DNA from: Eustoma russellianum
Taxonomy: Eukaryota; Streptophyta; Magnoliopsida; Gentianales; Gentianaceae
NCBI GenBank assembly: GCA_036186865.1
Contig: AP025067.1
Coordinates: 18,065,518-18,129,517 of the forward strand
Length of the DNA: 64,000 nt
Reading direction: 5' to 3'
Position 1 is the stretch's first letter. Each line of letters opens with the position of its first letter. Below, one piece after another: positions 8,926 through 20,214 of this stretch. Both the position numbers and the translations under genes were made by a program. A model generated the notes under the pieces. It had not been told where the DNA came from. It worked only from the letters and a program-made list of their open reading frames with translations, and did no database searches.

Positions 8926-10290
8926 ACACACTAAGAAATTATAAACTCAATCATCCATATTTAAGTTTAGCAAACGTTTTGGTTTTGTTTTCAATTTTTT
9001 ACTGCGATAGCTATTTATTACATGTTATTCAATGCAGTTTTCACTTCTTAAACAAAATTTACTTTTCTTAGAAAATAAACATCTTGCAATAAAGGCTACT
9101 ATTGATATGAAATGCTGACGATGCGAAATTATTTTTCCATTATAGGTTTCGTTATCGCTTAAATTAAATGTTTCCGTTTTTATTTTGAAGTTGGACAATG
9201 AGCTAAAAGTACGGCTAAAATTTATATCTTTTACGCGCTGTTTAATTATGCGGTAAATTATAATTACTTACAATGGAGAGATTAAAGGAGCGGGTGAATT
9301 GTGGAGGAGTTATTTTTGGCTTGAAATATTTAAAGGACCTAACTGATTCTCTTATCCGTTGAATAAAGAAACTGAAGCGTTTGTGTACGGTACACAATCA
9401 AATGGATTTGAATAATCGGCCATTTTCTTTAAAGAAATTATTAATTGATCGGGCAACTCAATGATTTTCCAATTATATATTTTTTTTTTTGGATTCACAA
9501 ATCAGCATTTCGTTGTTTTAGAAGTCCAACAGGTATCTCAACATGCACGGATTCAAATGTTAAACATGAAACGTGTACCTAAGAGAGGCCTCTTCTATTT
9601 TTACTTTTAAAAATCAGCAAGGTCCATTTAGTAATTTAGCATTATACTGTCATATGTAATTTTTTAAAGGTTATACTTGCATATATTATTAGGACAGTTA
9701 ACGAGTCGAGACGAACGAGTAATGAATTTTTGAGTTTGATTCGATAAAGTCAACTAGCTGGTTTGGCTCGGGACATTTAATATATCGAGTCTAAAAGCTT
9801 GTTCAAGATCGATTGATATTATACCTCCTAAATGAGCCAAAATCGGTTTGAATCAGCTGAAATCATTAAGTAAAGAAGCCTTAAGTCTTGTTTAAACTCG
9901 GATCATTTAATTACAATTAGCAAACATGAACCAAACACAAACCAAACTCAAACTATTTGCAAACAATTCAATTCCATAAACAACCCTACATATCAGTACT
10001 TTAGCAGTATGATGGCGTATAGTTAGGGATGACTTTAATAAGGTAGTTTAATAGTAAAAGATTAATCGAAATGAGGGACATGGATATTATTTCAACCATC
10101 GGATATTTTAAACTCAAGATGCTTATTCGAATGAGTGACATAGATATTAATTATATCAAAAACTGCTTAGCAATATACCAAAAGTCATTTCTTTTAACAT
10201 GTCATGCATTACATATATCTTTCAGTTAGTTTTGCCATTGCATTGTGCGGGTAACTATTAGTAATCATAGTACTTTATCATAGTACGATT
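8926..10290. other. AT-rich intergenic DNA upstream of the LTP gene
   Basis: No coding region was found. Around 9690-9970 there is a stretch with GTTAACGAGTCGAG and later AACCAAACTCAAACTATTTGC, which resembles a common degenerate plant repeat rich in CTCGA-type words. This is a weak impression and no ends were seen. The remainder shows nothing I can name. Confidence 0.4.
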
Positions 10291-10568
10291 TATCTGTTAT
10301 TTATTTAATATATGTTTTTGAAGCATTAGTATAATTTTCATTATGCCTAATTATGTTCCTTTTTGCCATTTTATTCTCAAACTTTTTAGCAGAAGTTGCT
10401 CACACACAAAAAGAAAAATAAGGAAATATTTATCTTTTATTTACTTAATAGTTATTTGCCAAACATTATTATAATTTTCATATGCCTAATTACGTTCCTT
10501 TATGCCATTTTATTTTCAAAGTTTTTAGCAGATATTGCTGACACACAAAAAGAAAAAAAAAAGGAAAT
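10291..10568. repeat. Tandem duplication of about 140 bp upstream of the LTP gene
   Basis: Bases 10291-10430 and 10431-10568 align along their length, both running from TATCT-TTATTTA-TTAATA through ATAATTTTCAT, GCCTAATTA, TTTTTAGCAGA and CACACACAAAAAGAAAAA to AAGGAAA. They differ by scattered substitutions and small indels, so the duplication is not recent. It ends about 355 bp before the LTP start codon and may belong to its upstream region. Confidence 0.8.
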
Positions 10569-10795
10569 GCTAAGGTGACTCGTCCCAACTTGCCCTCCTT
10601 TAAAATTAATGTCCTAGTTACTTATCACGTGAGGAAAATAAAAATAAAAATGGAAAGAAAAAGAAGCGTAACCTCCCACCATAATAAATTATGATTAATG
10701 CATGGAAAATGTTATGGCTTCTTTATCTCCTAAAATGCATCCATGTTATTAAATAGAAAGCATTCTACTCCGAGAAAAATAGCAACTATCTTTAC

Positions 10796-10803
10796 AATAT
10801 ATA
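10796..10803 (+). promoter_or_regulatory. Candidate TATA box of the LTP gene
   Basis: ATATATAG in the context TTTACAATATATAGAG lies about 120 bp before the start codon at 10923. That would give a 5' UTR of about 90-95 bases, reasonable for this family. Called from sequence and position only. Confidence 0.45.
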
Positions 10804-10922
10804 GAGAAACTACCACATCCAAAATTTCTGCTCAAACCATTCTCGCCAATCAAAAATCTTCTTCCTCAATCAGCAGTTTACGGGCAAAAAAGAAAAGAAC
10901 AAACGAGGAAAATAATATTAAA

Positions 10923-11776
10923 ATGGCGAAATGGACTTTGTTTTTTATTGTAATTAGCATGGTTGTTTTACCATCCAGCCATGCAATTGATTGTATCACA
11001 ACCGTTCAAGCAGTGCTTCCATGCCAAGGCTATTTAATCAACGGTGATAAATATCCTAGCCGCGAGTGTTGTCGCGGCGTGTCTTGGCTTGGCGGCTTAG
11101 CTAACAAATATAGGTCAGAACGGCGAGCCATTTGCAAGTGTCTTGAATCTGCAGCCGAAGAATTTCCAATTGACGTCAAGAAAGCCAGAAGTATCACTAA
11201 AGCTTGTCATGTCAAAGTCTCCGTCCCTATTGATCCTACTATCAACTGTGACAAGTATGTTTCTTTCCTTCGAGTATTTTTTTTATTACATATAATTTTT
11301 ATTATTCGTTTAGCATTATAAGTTATTTCGGCATTTTTGGTCTGTGAATGATATAACAGAATTGTATTTCTGTTTTTTATACTTTTTTAAAATACAAGAG
11401 TATAGAAGGGCATAGGATTTGATCTCTCATTCTCACTAATGATGAATTAGTAAGTTTACTTAATTTTCTGCCTTTATTGATTTTCATCTGTTACTCTCCC
11501 GCTTTTCTGCATTATAGTTTGACAAAAAAATTTATTTTTTCTTAGTGTTTGTTTTCTATTTGAGTTGTCAAGATTTGTTGCGGGAGTACAATTATAACAT
11601 TCAGGATTCGGCTTGCTGGTATTTAAATCCAGTTAAATTTGTATTCTGGGCAATTATATTATTCTTGCCAGGTTTTCCTTTTGTAAGAAGATTTTTTCTC
11701 TGAAGTTTTTTTTTTTACTAGTTAAAACCCAGTTTTCTTCAATAAATTTTCATCTTTTTTATTTTTCAGGATATGA
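10923..11776 (+). CDS. Non-specific lipid-transfer protein, type-1-like (two exons: 10923-11254 and 11770-11776)
   Basis: nsLTPs are small secreted proteins that bind and move lipids in the apoplast, with roles in cuticle formation and defence. The ATG at 10923 opens a 21-residue hydrophobic signal peptide ending SSHA. An upstream in-frame ATG (10743) would bury this signal, so it is not used here. The mature part has the eight-cysteine motif with spacing C-9-C-14-CC-20-C-1-C-21-C-13-C, close to type 1. Exon 1 ends at 11254 before the strong donor GTATGT; the acceptor TTTTTCAG ends at 11769. Joining them finishes the frame as ...NCDKI and a TGA at 11774-11776, giving 112 residues. A short last exon just after the final cysteine is typical of the family. 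The gene looks intact. It is the only host-type gene seen in the window; expression is not shown by the sequence. Confidence 0.9.
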
Positions 11777-12543
11777 GCATATTGGAGGTTATAACGAGAA
11801 ATGAAGAAGATCGGCTTCCTATAAAAAAATATTGTAGTCCGGAGTGAATTCAGTGGATGTTTCTTTCAAATACTTCCTGATATACTATTTTGAAGAAATT
11901 AAGAAAAATGCTTGGAAGCTTTGTATCTCTATTTTATAACTAATGTTTCGATTAAGTCGTATGTTGTTTTGAATGTATGTACTTTAATTATGTCGTTTTT
12001 GTTTTTGTTTTATTTTCCTTGGACTTTAAACAATTTTAAGAATTAAATAACTTTTATACAACTCTATTAATTAAATAAATTAAATACCATAAATTATCAA
12101 GAATTTGACCGTCACAGATTTTTCCACTAACCGCTGCTGCTAAATGATATTTCTTGGTCTGTTGCTAAAGAATTTCAAACGAGTGTTGACTGTTAACTTT
12201 GCTTCATAATTATATTTCCTTTTTCTTCAATAAAGTAAAAAAAACAAGGAAGTTTTATTTTTGATATCTACAAGCATATCTCATGACGCAAATCTTAATG
12301 GGATTCAGATTGAACATTTTACAATTTTGTACTGTCACAACCACTAATAAATAAAAATTACTTACACAAAATTAATACATAGAATTCTAACAACTATCAA
12401 ATCTTACTCATCTCTTTTACATTAGCTTCTCGTTTACATGCGTACAATGTAAACTGGTACAATGAGTTGAAATGTTTTAGTAAAAATATGGTGTTTATTT
12501 TCTTAACAAAAATTCTCATGCATCACATTGTTAATATAATTCC
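11777..12543. other. 3' flank of the LTP gene, AT-rich
   Basis: This stretch should contain the 3' UTR of the LTP gene. AATTAAATAA near 12040 and TCAATAAAG near 12228 are possible polyadenylation signals, but neither is decisive. No other gene or repeat was recognised. Confidence 0.4.
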
Positions 12544-12665
12544 ATATCATCATCATCAGAACCCAGTATATCCCAACGACAGCAAAAGCTATCGTTAGGG
12601 TCAGAGGAGGGTAAGTGGTAGACAGACAATACCTCTATCCCAAAGGATGACATGATAATAGCGAT
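12544..12665 (-). mobile_element. RTE-LINE 3' end or SINE-like fragment
   Basis: On the minus strand it reads GATAGAGGTATTGTCTG...CACTTACCCTCC...GACCCTAACGATAGCTTTTGCTGTCGTTGG...ATACTGGGT and ends in a GATGATGAT tail. This matches the insertion at 41335-41505 and the known 3' ends of plant RTE LINEs and their SINE derivatives. Relative to the 41335 copy it lacks an internal stretch. No clear target-site duplication was found. Confidence 0.7.
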
Positions 12666-13027
12666 ATGTTGTGCTAGTGTGTTAGTGAGTAGATTCAAGA
12701 AATACAAAAAAAGACCTTTCGATATTAAAATACACAGCACTTATATATATACATGTAATGGAAAACAACGGTATAACATACGCAACCGAGTGAAAAGTTA
12801 ATCTAAAGCGTAGATAGTGTCTACGTCTATCTATGTCCTTAAATATACTCTAAAAGTGTTTCATATATGCATGCTGTTTAAGTATTATACGTTTTGTATG
12901 CGTATCAGTCATATAAATCAGAACATGTCGCATAAATTTTAAAAATAAGTCTTCCTGCAATATTTTTCCTTTTCTTGACATTCTTTGTTATTTTGTTTTC
13001 TTTGTATGTGTATCGTCTTAGATCATG
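12666..13027. other. AT-rich intergenic DNA
   Basis: No open frame, repeat or regulatory signal that I can support. Confidence 0.4.
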
Positions 13028-13706
13028 TGTTACGCCCCGAAATTTTTTCGTTACGACGTAACATTTTCGATGCCGTAAATTTAATTTCGTCGGTATATGT
13101 TTGTGTTAAATTCTTCGGTATGTCGAAACCCTAACAAATTTGATAACGAACGTTATCAAACATATAAAACTTAAATAAATATTGTTGAATGACCAAAATA
13201 CCCTCATGGCCGAAAATTAGAGTTTTCATGAAATAAAAAGTTGAAAAATTATTTTTATCTCATCACATGTTTTAAAAGTTCCTACGCGTAACGAATAATA
13301 AACACGATCCCAATGACACACGCTATGTTATGTTTATGTCTATGATATGTTATGGTGCGTCGGCTTGACATCGGGACCGGAGTGGTAGATGTCAGCGGCA
13401 TATGTCTTCATTATGACCGAGTGTAACACCGGGTCCGTGACACGGGATCTCCGTCATAACGCGTCACCGTTAGAGCATGTACTTATGTTCTATGTTGTAC
13501 ATGTTACTACTCGGGGAATTATTTTGTATGTCATGCGCCATTATTCTTATGAAAGTACTATAGCCAATTATGAAAATGTTATATCTTCACATTTATGAAA
13601 ATGCCATGTTTTGCATATTATGAAAAAGTCATGTTACGATTTTATGAAAAAGTCATGCTTTATGCTTCATATTATAATCATGTTACCCTTAGGTTATGTT
13701 TAGAAT
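13028..13706 (+). mobile_element. Truncated gypsy-type LTR fragment
   Basis: It starts TGTTACGCCCCG, like the start of the LTR of element A. Around 13365-13465 it has hairpins similar in style to those of other LTRs here: GACATC with GATGTC (about 13367-13396), and TTATGAC with GTCATAA around a GTGT...ACAC inner stem. The right side is cut off by a copia LTR at 13707. It has no coding content. Confidence 0.5.
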
Positions 13707-14906
13707 TGTTGGACCGTATACCTGCTGTAGACACAACTAGAGGAGGGGTGAATAGTGGTTAGCGGAAATTACACTATTACCTTGAATAAAATCCCTTTGA
13801 AAACAGAATCTGAGATCTTTTGAGATTCAGTACCCTTTTTGAAAAATTCAAAACTGAAGGTACACAACTCTAAAAATTGTGAAACTTTTCAGAAATTAAT
13901 TTCAATGTCTTGACCAGACTCTGTCTAGAAATGAGACAAACATAAGATCGTTTGACCCTTCAACCAAATAAAAAGATTTAGATGGTCAATCTGGACATAG
14001 GATATATCGTCGATGTCGACAATATCATCAAATAGAGAAATAAAACAAACAACCACCAAATAATCTTAAAGAAAACAATAAATAAACTCCAGAATGAAAA
14101 TAAAAAGATACTCAAGAGATTTATTGAGTAAAAATATCAAACCTGCCCTCGGGGATAAAATGACCAAAATACCCCTCGTGAGAGAAAACTCCAGAAATGA
14201 CCTCGTTGGTCATAAATAGATATAATAACACCTTTTTGATGATAAATAAGATATAAATTTGTCCTTGTAACATTTTCACCATGTCAAGTACCTACACAAA
14301 CTCAAAATACCAATTTTGCTCTTTTTGGTAAATTGTAGAAACTTACAAGACACATTATTCACAAGACGTTTATATTCGTCAAAAAACATATAATAACAAC
14401 ATGATAAACATATATAAATCATGTAAAAATGAAAAGAACCATTTTATCACATTTTAGAAAAATACTTCTAAAAACCCTAGACATCGATCGATCGAAGTGA
14501 CTCTGCTTCAGAGATCAATGTCTCACGGTGAGGTTCAAAGTTTGTTTCTGACCTACATCGATCGATCGAAGGGAGGGTTCAATGTATACATCGATCGATT
14601 GGTGTGTCTCAGGTTTAGAGATCAATGTCTCACAGTAAGGTCTTGGTTTTTCTCTGCCTTACGTGGATCGATCAATGTGAAGGTTCAATGTATATCGATC
14701 GATCCAAGTGCACTAACCTGAGAGATGGATGTTATTTTTTTCACGTTTTCAACTTTTAATCATTTATAACACCATGTATGACATTCAACACTTAATATCA
14801 TGACCTTGAAAATTATCCTAATGTATTTCTCAATATTCTCTCCTTTCGGATGATTTTCAAAATAACCCTACATGATTTTAATGTCACAACTTTTTACCAA
14901 TTGTTT
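13707..14906 (-). mobile_element. Copia LTR fragment
   Basis: It begins TGTTGGACCGTATACCTG and parallels the LTR at 25976-28474 through TGAATAGTGGTTAGCG and TTGAAAACAGAATCTGA, then CACCAAATAATCTT and on to CACAAC-TTTACCAATTGTTT. Compared with that copy it lacks about 1.4 kb in the middle and carries an extra ATCGATCG array at about 14482-14737. The orientation is that of the minus-strand copia element. It is interrupted at 14907 by another LTR. Confidence 0.75.
14482..14737. repeat. ATCGATCG-containing tandem array in a copia LTR
   Basis: CATCGATCGATCGAAG units (about 14483 and 14555), shorter CGATCGAT variants, and AGAGATCAATGTCTCAC (twice, about 14509 and 14619) recur over about 250 bp. 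The related LTR at about 28196 has only AAACATCGATATCA at the same place, so the array was gained here or lost there. The wording is close to AGAGATCGATGTCC of the element A array. Confidence 0.75.
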
Positions 14907-16727
14907 TGTCACAACCCGCATCCTTGGGCTAGTGGAAAAGAGAAAATGAAAGAATTACGACAGAATTAAAATATGATCGTATAACAAGTGTGTCAACGTA
15001 TCTTAACCAAAACCTAAAAGAAACTAAAAAGAATTAACATCATCGGTACAAGACCAACTAACAATGCAAATAAACACATGGTACAAATTTCATTAGGGAA
15101 GTAAATAAAGAAAAAAAGAAATAACATATAAAGGAGGTTGAAATAGGAAAAGTACAACCCCACTAGTACACACCCCACCATCCGGCCCTTTTGTTGTTTT
15201 TACCCTAAGATTTTCTTTTCATTATTCTTTAATTTCTCTTACCATTTTTAAACTTTTACACAAGATATACTTACACCCAATAAGCTTTCACGCATAAACT
15301 TTTCCTTACCACTTGCACCCCACCCCCAAGAACCCGGCCACCCCCTTATATTTTCCCCAAAAATTAATCTCAATTAACTACTTTTATTTCCATCATCATC
15401 ATTTCATTTTCTTACACAATGTAAGACATGCACCCATTAGAAATTCATGTAATTACTTTTGCTACTCCACTAATTAACAATGCAAAAAGTGCTCATCGTT
15501 GCCCCCACTCACATTTTCGGCCACTAGTATAAAGAAGAGGCAAGATAACTTTCTTTCTCTTCTAAGCCAGCAACTCATTTCTTACACAACATTCTCCCTA
15601 TCCAATATGAGTTCATGCAACTAACACCTCTTATAAATATCTTTTCAACCATAAACAAAGAATGGAATTTTTTTTCACCATTACACCAAAATTTCGGCCA
15701 AGCCAAGGCATGGGTTTAAGCCATCATTTCAAGTCTTACATCATGTAAGATAACTAACTTATCTTGTTTCATGCAAGTTTCTTTTCCTCCATTCACCTCT
15801 TCAACCAAGACAATCTCATCATTTGCCTTATTACCAACAATTTCGGCCATGAAATGTTAAAGGGATAAAGGTCCCTTCATGTAAGAGAACCAACTCATTT
15901 TAGTCCCTTCCCACTTATTTCTACACACCTCACTCTCTCACTAGGACATTCTCTTCTCTCCCTTCTCTCAACAAATCCAAGTCTTCCTCTCCTAACCTCC
16001 CAAAACCGAGAACAACAAGGCCAAAGGAAGAAGGAATCCTTCCATCTTCAATTAGGACACAAGTGTGCATACACCCAAACCTCCAAGGTAAACATTATAC
16101 TACCCTCTTTAGCATCCTTCTCTACTTGTATCTTTTATATAAATACTCAAGCCACTACCATTCTAGGCATCCACCCATAACCTTCAACAAAGAAATAGGA
16201 GAAGCTCTTTAGCTTATCAAGTGAGGAATCTCAAGTCAATTCAAGGTAAAGTTAATTTAGATTGAATTTTTGAACATTTATGTACATATATCCCTCATGC
16301 AAGACTAATTCTTTCCTCCTTTTTAGCCTCAAGACCGTACCTACTCAAGCACAAACCAAAGAGGAAATCTTGATCTTTTAGGTGCAAGATTCAAGCAACT
16401 AAGGCAATTATTCTTCTTAGCTTCTCCAAGACAACTAAAAAATAGAGTCTTTTATGTTCACAATCAAGAAACGGATCATGCAGGCACCACTTAAAATGAA
16501 GTCTCTATCACTAAGTGATGAAAAGTATATTTGCATGTTCAAGTTGTGTATGAATGTGTTCTTTTCATGAATGGATTCATCAAAGATGACTAGGATGATA
16601 CTTAGATATATCATGCATGGCATAAATGAGGCATAAACAGCCCCTTTGAGGGCGTGCATGGCAAGAAGATGTAATCTTTATCATCCATTCATCATCTTAA
16701 TGTAAATTTGTAGGCAAATGTGTATAT

Positions 16728-17116
16728 TATAGGACCTCAGGCGATACCAACTCTCCCAAAACTAATTGGTGATAGGAGATGCGCATACTCTAGCCTTATA
16801 GTGCATTCAACACACACAAGCGTCCACGGCATTCGACTGTGACTTGGCCCACATGTCTTACGCGCCACGGGACAATTGCTGCACCCAACAATCTGCCTCT
16901 CAACAATTGCTCCTGCTGGGAATCGAACCCGTGACCTTGGCTCTGATACCACTTGTAAGACCTCAGGTGCTACTAACTCTCCCAAAACCAATTAGAGATA
17001 GGAGATGCACATACCCTAGCCTTATAGTGCATTCAACACAGACAAGCACCCACGGCATTTGACTGTGACTTGGCCCACACGGCTTATGCGCCACGAGACA
17101 ATTGCTGCACCCAACA
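16728..17116 (-). mobile_element. TRIM retrotransposon, complete with 5-bp TSD
   Basis: Two direct repeats of 163 bp (16728-16890 and 16954-17116) flank a 63-bp interior. On the minus strand the LTRs read TGTTGGGTGCAGCAATTG...GAGGTCTTACA. An intact initiator tRNA-Met primer site (TGGTATCAGAGCC, at 16939-16951) lies next to the right-hand LTR, and a purine run (GAGAGGCAGAT) lies next to the other. The target-site duplication TATAT flanks both sides (16723-16727 and 17117-17121). By eye the LTRs differ at about 18 of 163 positions, so the insertion is old. It has no coding capacity and must have been mobilised by proteins of other elements. Confidence 0.9.
16918..16930 (-). other. tRNA box-B-like motif inside the TRIM
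   Basis: GGGTTCGATTCCC on the minus strand matches the tRNA T-arm/box B consensus (GGTTCGANNCC) with a 3-bp stem and a 7-nt TTCGATT loop. It lies about 8 bases after the primer site. A complete tRNA is not present, so this is a motif and not a gene. Whether polymerase III uses it is unknown. Confidence 0.5.
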
Positions 17117-17510
17117 TATATTTTCCTTAGAAGTGTTCTAAGAACTCCATAGATCATCATTTTATATATGCATGTTGAAAATACATCATCTCCTTTAGTT
17201 TTATACATAAAAGAAGGGATTTGCATGATTATGGTCATAATATAGTATATTCATGGTACTATACAAACCATATCATAATGCATGTCATAAAAGATGCTAT
17301 ATTTGACTATCAACATCATAGATTAACCATTTTCCTATTTAGATGGGACGGTTTGATCCTCCATCATAGGCCATGATTTCATCATCATCATCATGATGTG
17401 TATCTTGATGATCATGGCCTAAGGAAGTATGGTTCCATAGATGTTATATTATTCTGTGTTTGCATGTCACTTTTATCATGATCTTCACCATAATCATAGT
17501 TCATATGAGC

Positions 17511-17625
17511 ATATATATATATGTATGTATATATATATATATATGTATGTATATATATATATGTATGTATATATATATATGTGTGTGTGTGTGTATATAT
17601 ATATATGTATGTATATATGATGTGA
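17511..17625. repeat. AT/GTAT microsatellite
   Basis: Runs of ATATAT alternate with GTATGTAT and a GTGTGTGTGTGT stretch. It lies inside the LTR fragment. Confidence 0.95.
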
Positions 17626-17823
17626 TGTTATATAAATAAAGCATGCTAAAAATCATGGATCTTGATGTTCATCATAAATAGTCTTAAAAGCGATCATGAT
17701 AGGAAGAAACAAAAATGGATATTATCAAAGTAGTATCATGCATGCACACTTTGGGAATTTAATCGTTGCAATGTTCCCACATTCGGCCAAGAGGCCTATT
17801 TCTTGTTAACCTTAATCTCATGT

Positions 17824-20212
17824 TGTTGCACCCTGAAGTTTTTGAACTAATTGTTACACGTTAATTTAAAACGAGTATAGCCGTTGGGTGTGACAACCTT
17901 TCGAAATTAAATTAACTGTAGCGTGTCGGTTATGTTAAGTAATCTTATAATTGTATATGTCGTTATGTATGGAAAGGGTAAAAAAAGAATAATAAATAAC
18001 AACATAAAAATAAAATAAAATAAATAAAAGAGTAAACAAAATAAGATAAATGAAAAAAAAGGAAAAAAAAAAAGAGAAAGTGGGAACGTGATTGTTGATG
18101 GGGGAGTTAATTGCCCCCCAAACTTTTGGTCAAACTAGGGATAAAGGGGGGCAGGGGTGGAGCACTATCAATTAGGAAAAACAGAAAAGGTAAAAAAAAG
18201 AGAAGAAGAACGCATTGAGAGAAAGAGAGCGGCGCTGAGATGAGGAAGAAAGAGAAGAAGGAAAAGAAAAAAAAGGGCAACCGGGTTATTTCAATTGCGT
18301 AGTCGTCTACAAACAGGTAGGTTCCCTTTTCCCCCTCTAATTGGTACAAATTCAAGCATGCCTTAATGATATATTATGTGTTTTTGTTTTTTCATTTGTT
18401 GGAATCTATGGCATGTTGTTGAATCTGTGAAAGATCTGTACTTTGGAGTGCTCTTCATACGTACTATGGTTTGCGTGTATTGAATTTGATTTTAGGAAAA
18501 AATTTGATAACCAAAATAACACATCTTTAGCATATTTGGGGTTTTTAGTTTTGTTTTGGCCTTAGAATAGGTTCCCATAGACTGAAAATAGACGAAAATA
18601 TAGATTGGGGTCGAAAAACGGCCGTCGGAGGCGGCAGATGTGTCTCACGTGCTGCCGAAAAGCCGCACGCGCGTGCGTGGGCACACACGCACTCTGGTGG
18701 CGGCGCTGTGTGATACATATTTTAAAAAAAACTAAACCCCTTTAGGGCCGGCCTGCCAGCAGACCAGGCCAACCCTTAATGGGCCGCGGTCTGCAGCTGC
18801 AGCACCAGCCCAATTGCACTGGGTTATAAAAAAAGGAAGGGACGGTTGGTAGCGGACCGAGCCGGATGGCCAGCGGACCGGACCAAACACTGGCCGGCCG
18901 AAATACATATTATATAAAAAAAAGGATAGCAGATTTCAGGCCGGACCCTCAGCGGGCCAGACCAAGCGACGTGCGGACCAGGGCTGGCTGTAAAGGGCCA
19001 GCCCACTTTATATTAGTAATTATTTCTTTTTCTGGATTTCTGAATTTAGTAATTTGTTACCTAATTAATTTAAATAGTAATAATTGTAGGAAAAATATAA
19101 ATAAATATGAGAAAATTATAAATAAATTCTAGAAATTATAAAATGCTGAAATTAAATTATTTCCATTAAATTTCGGTAATCGTTATAATTTATTTAATTT
19201 AGATAATCAGATAATAAATAGAAATAAATTAGGGAAAAATGAGGAAAAATATAGAAAATGCACTATAAATGTATACAAGCGATTAAAAAAATAGTTTTAA
19301 CGTCAAACAACATTAAATTATTAGTCGGATAATAAATGAACCTAGAATTGAGTGCCGGAGGATGGTGAGGATGGGCCAGGGGCCTCAGACGATTGTGTTT
19401 TTGCATTCATGGCACGTGCATTGCATTATGGCGGGTCGTGACGTACAGCTCACGGGTGCTCAGGATGGTGTACAATGGCGGGTCACGACACTCAGGATGG
19501 TGTACGATGGCACGGCCACGCACACTCAGTATGGTGACTGTGGGTGGGTACGACCCACAGCCACTCAGTAGGACCCGGGTTCATGCATTGCACGGTGGAG
19601 ATATCGCTATTTTGTGTGACATGACTTTGTTGCGTGTGATATGCATAGTAGGACATGCATCACGATGTTGCGCATTCTTTATCTGGAGTGAATTACCTTT
19701 CCTCATTCTTTCATATGCTTATATGATATCATATTGTGTGCTATGTGTTATATCATTTTTGTATGCTCGACTTGTACTGGTTGGAGGTAGGTGCCTAGTG
19801 GGTGATTTTCCGTCACTCACCCCTACTTCCCTCCCCCTACCAGGTGAGCAGGGAGAGACTTATGGCTACGTCTTTGTTGAGGACGGGACTGATACGGTGG
19901 AGTGGACAGACTGATGGTCGCGCCTAGGATATAACAAGACCCTGTGACTGTTTGTCTTTATTTTATTGGGATCTCATCGGACATCACCTTGTTTAGATTT
20001 TCAGACTTACGTTATTGTCATGATATGGTTCATTATTGTATTAAGGAATTTTTTTATCAAGAAAACGTTATGTTATTGTATTTTGTTTCCGCGCGGAAAA
20101 TTTCTACGTCTTTTCGGACATGTTGGAAATTGATTCGACGCTTTGTATTCTCCTTAGTGAGATACGACGGGCGCACTGTTCCCGATGAAAGGGTTCAGGA
20201 GGGGGCGCTACA
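17824..20212 (+). mobile_element. 5' LTR of gypsy element C (2389 bp)
   Basis: It starts TGTTGCACCCTGAAG and ends GGGGGCGCTACA, and matches the LTR at 23564-25872 with scattered substitutions and several indels (about 2-3% in the best block checked by eye). It includes a GC-rich block around 18600-19010 and a repeat array with hairpins at about 19430-19575. The presumed target-site duplication is imperfect: CATGT before, CATAT after the element. Element C is clearly older than A. Confidence 0.88.
19430..19580 (+). repeat. CTCAGGATGGTGTAC repeats with hairpins in the LTR of C
   Basis: Three units of about 34-40 bp each begin near CTCAGGATGGTG or CTCAGTATGGTG. Arms GTCGTGAC (about 19435) and GTCACGAC (about 19482) can pair. 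The last unit holds a perfect 8-bp hairpin, CTGTGGGT with ACCCACAG, loop GGGTACG. In the 3' LTR (about 25130-25240) the array is shortened, and this last stem has one mismatch and one G-T pair. Confidence 0.75.
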
Positions 20213-20214
20213 GG

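Larger units (their letters stand above)
14907..17823 (+). mobile_element. Gypsy-type long LTR fragment
   Basis: It starts TGTCACAACCCGCATCC...GGGCTAGTGGAAAA, very like the fragment at 51958. It resembles in style the solo LTR at 30387-34991 and the fragments at 36000 and 44000 (AT-rich, with pyrimidine-rich blocks and CATGTAAGA words). It contains a TRIM and a microsatellite. Element C is inserted at 17824, and bases 25873-25975 probably continue this LTR. No coding region is present, and the 3' end was not found. Confidence 0.6.

Noticed and set aside
9690..9970. Possible hAT-type or other degenerate repeat with GTTAACGAGTCGAG
   Set aside because: No terminal inverted repeats or target-site duplication could be seen; mentioned only within the intergenic entry.
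10743..10922. Upstream in-frame ATG of the LTP gene as start
   Set aside because: It would put 60 non-conserved residues before the signal peptide, and a TATA-like box lies after it.
16918..16951. tRNA gene suggested by the box B motif and CTCTGATACCA
   Set aside because: The anticodon and D arms are missing; the second motif is the retrotransposon primer site.
16728..17116. Cassandra-type TRIM with 5S rRNA in its LTR
   Set aside because: No 5S rRNA internal promoter sequence was seen in either LTR.
19393..19914. Open frame of 173 codons in the LTR of element C (and 25105-25572)
   Set aside because: It lies wholly in LTR sequence across the hairpin array and has no domain similarity; open by chance in a GC-richer block.
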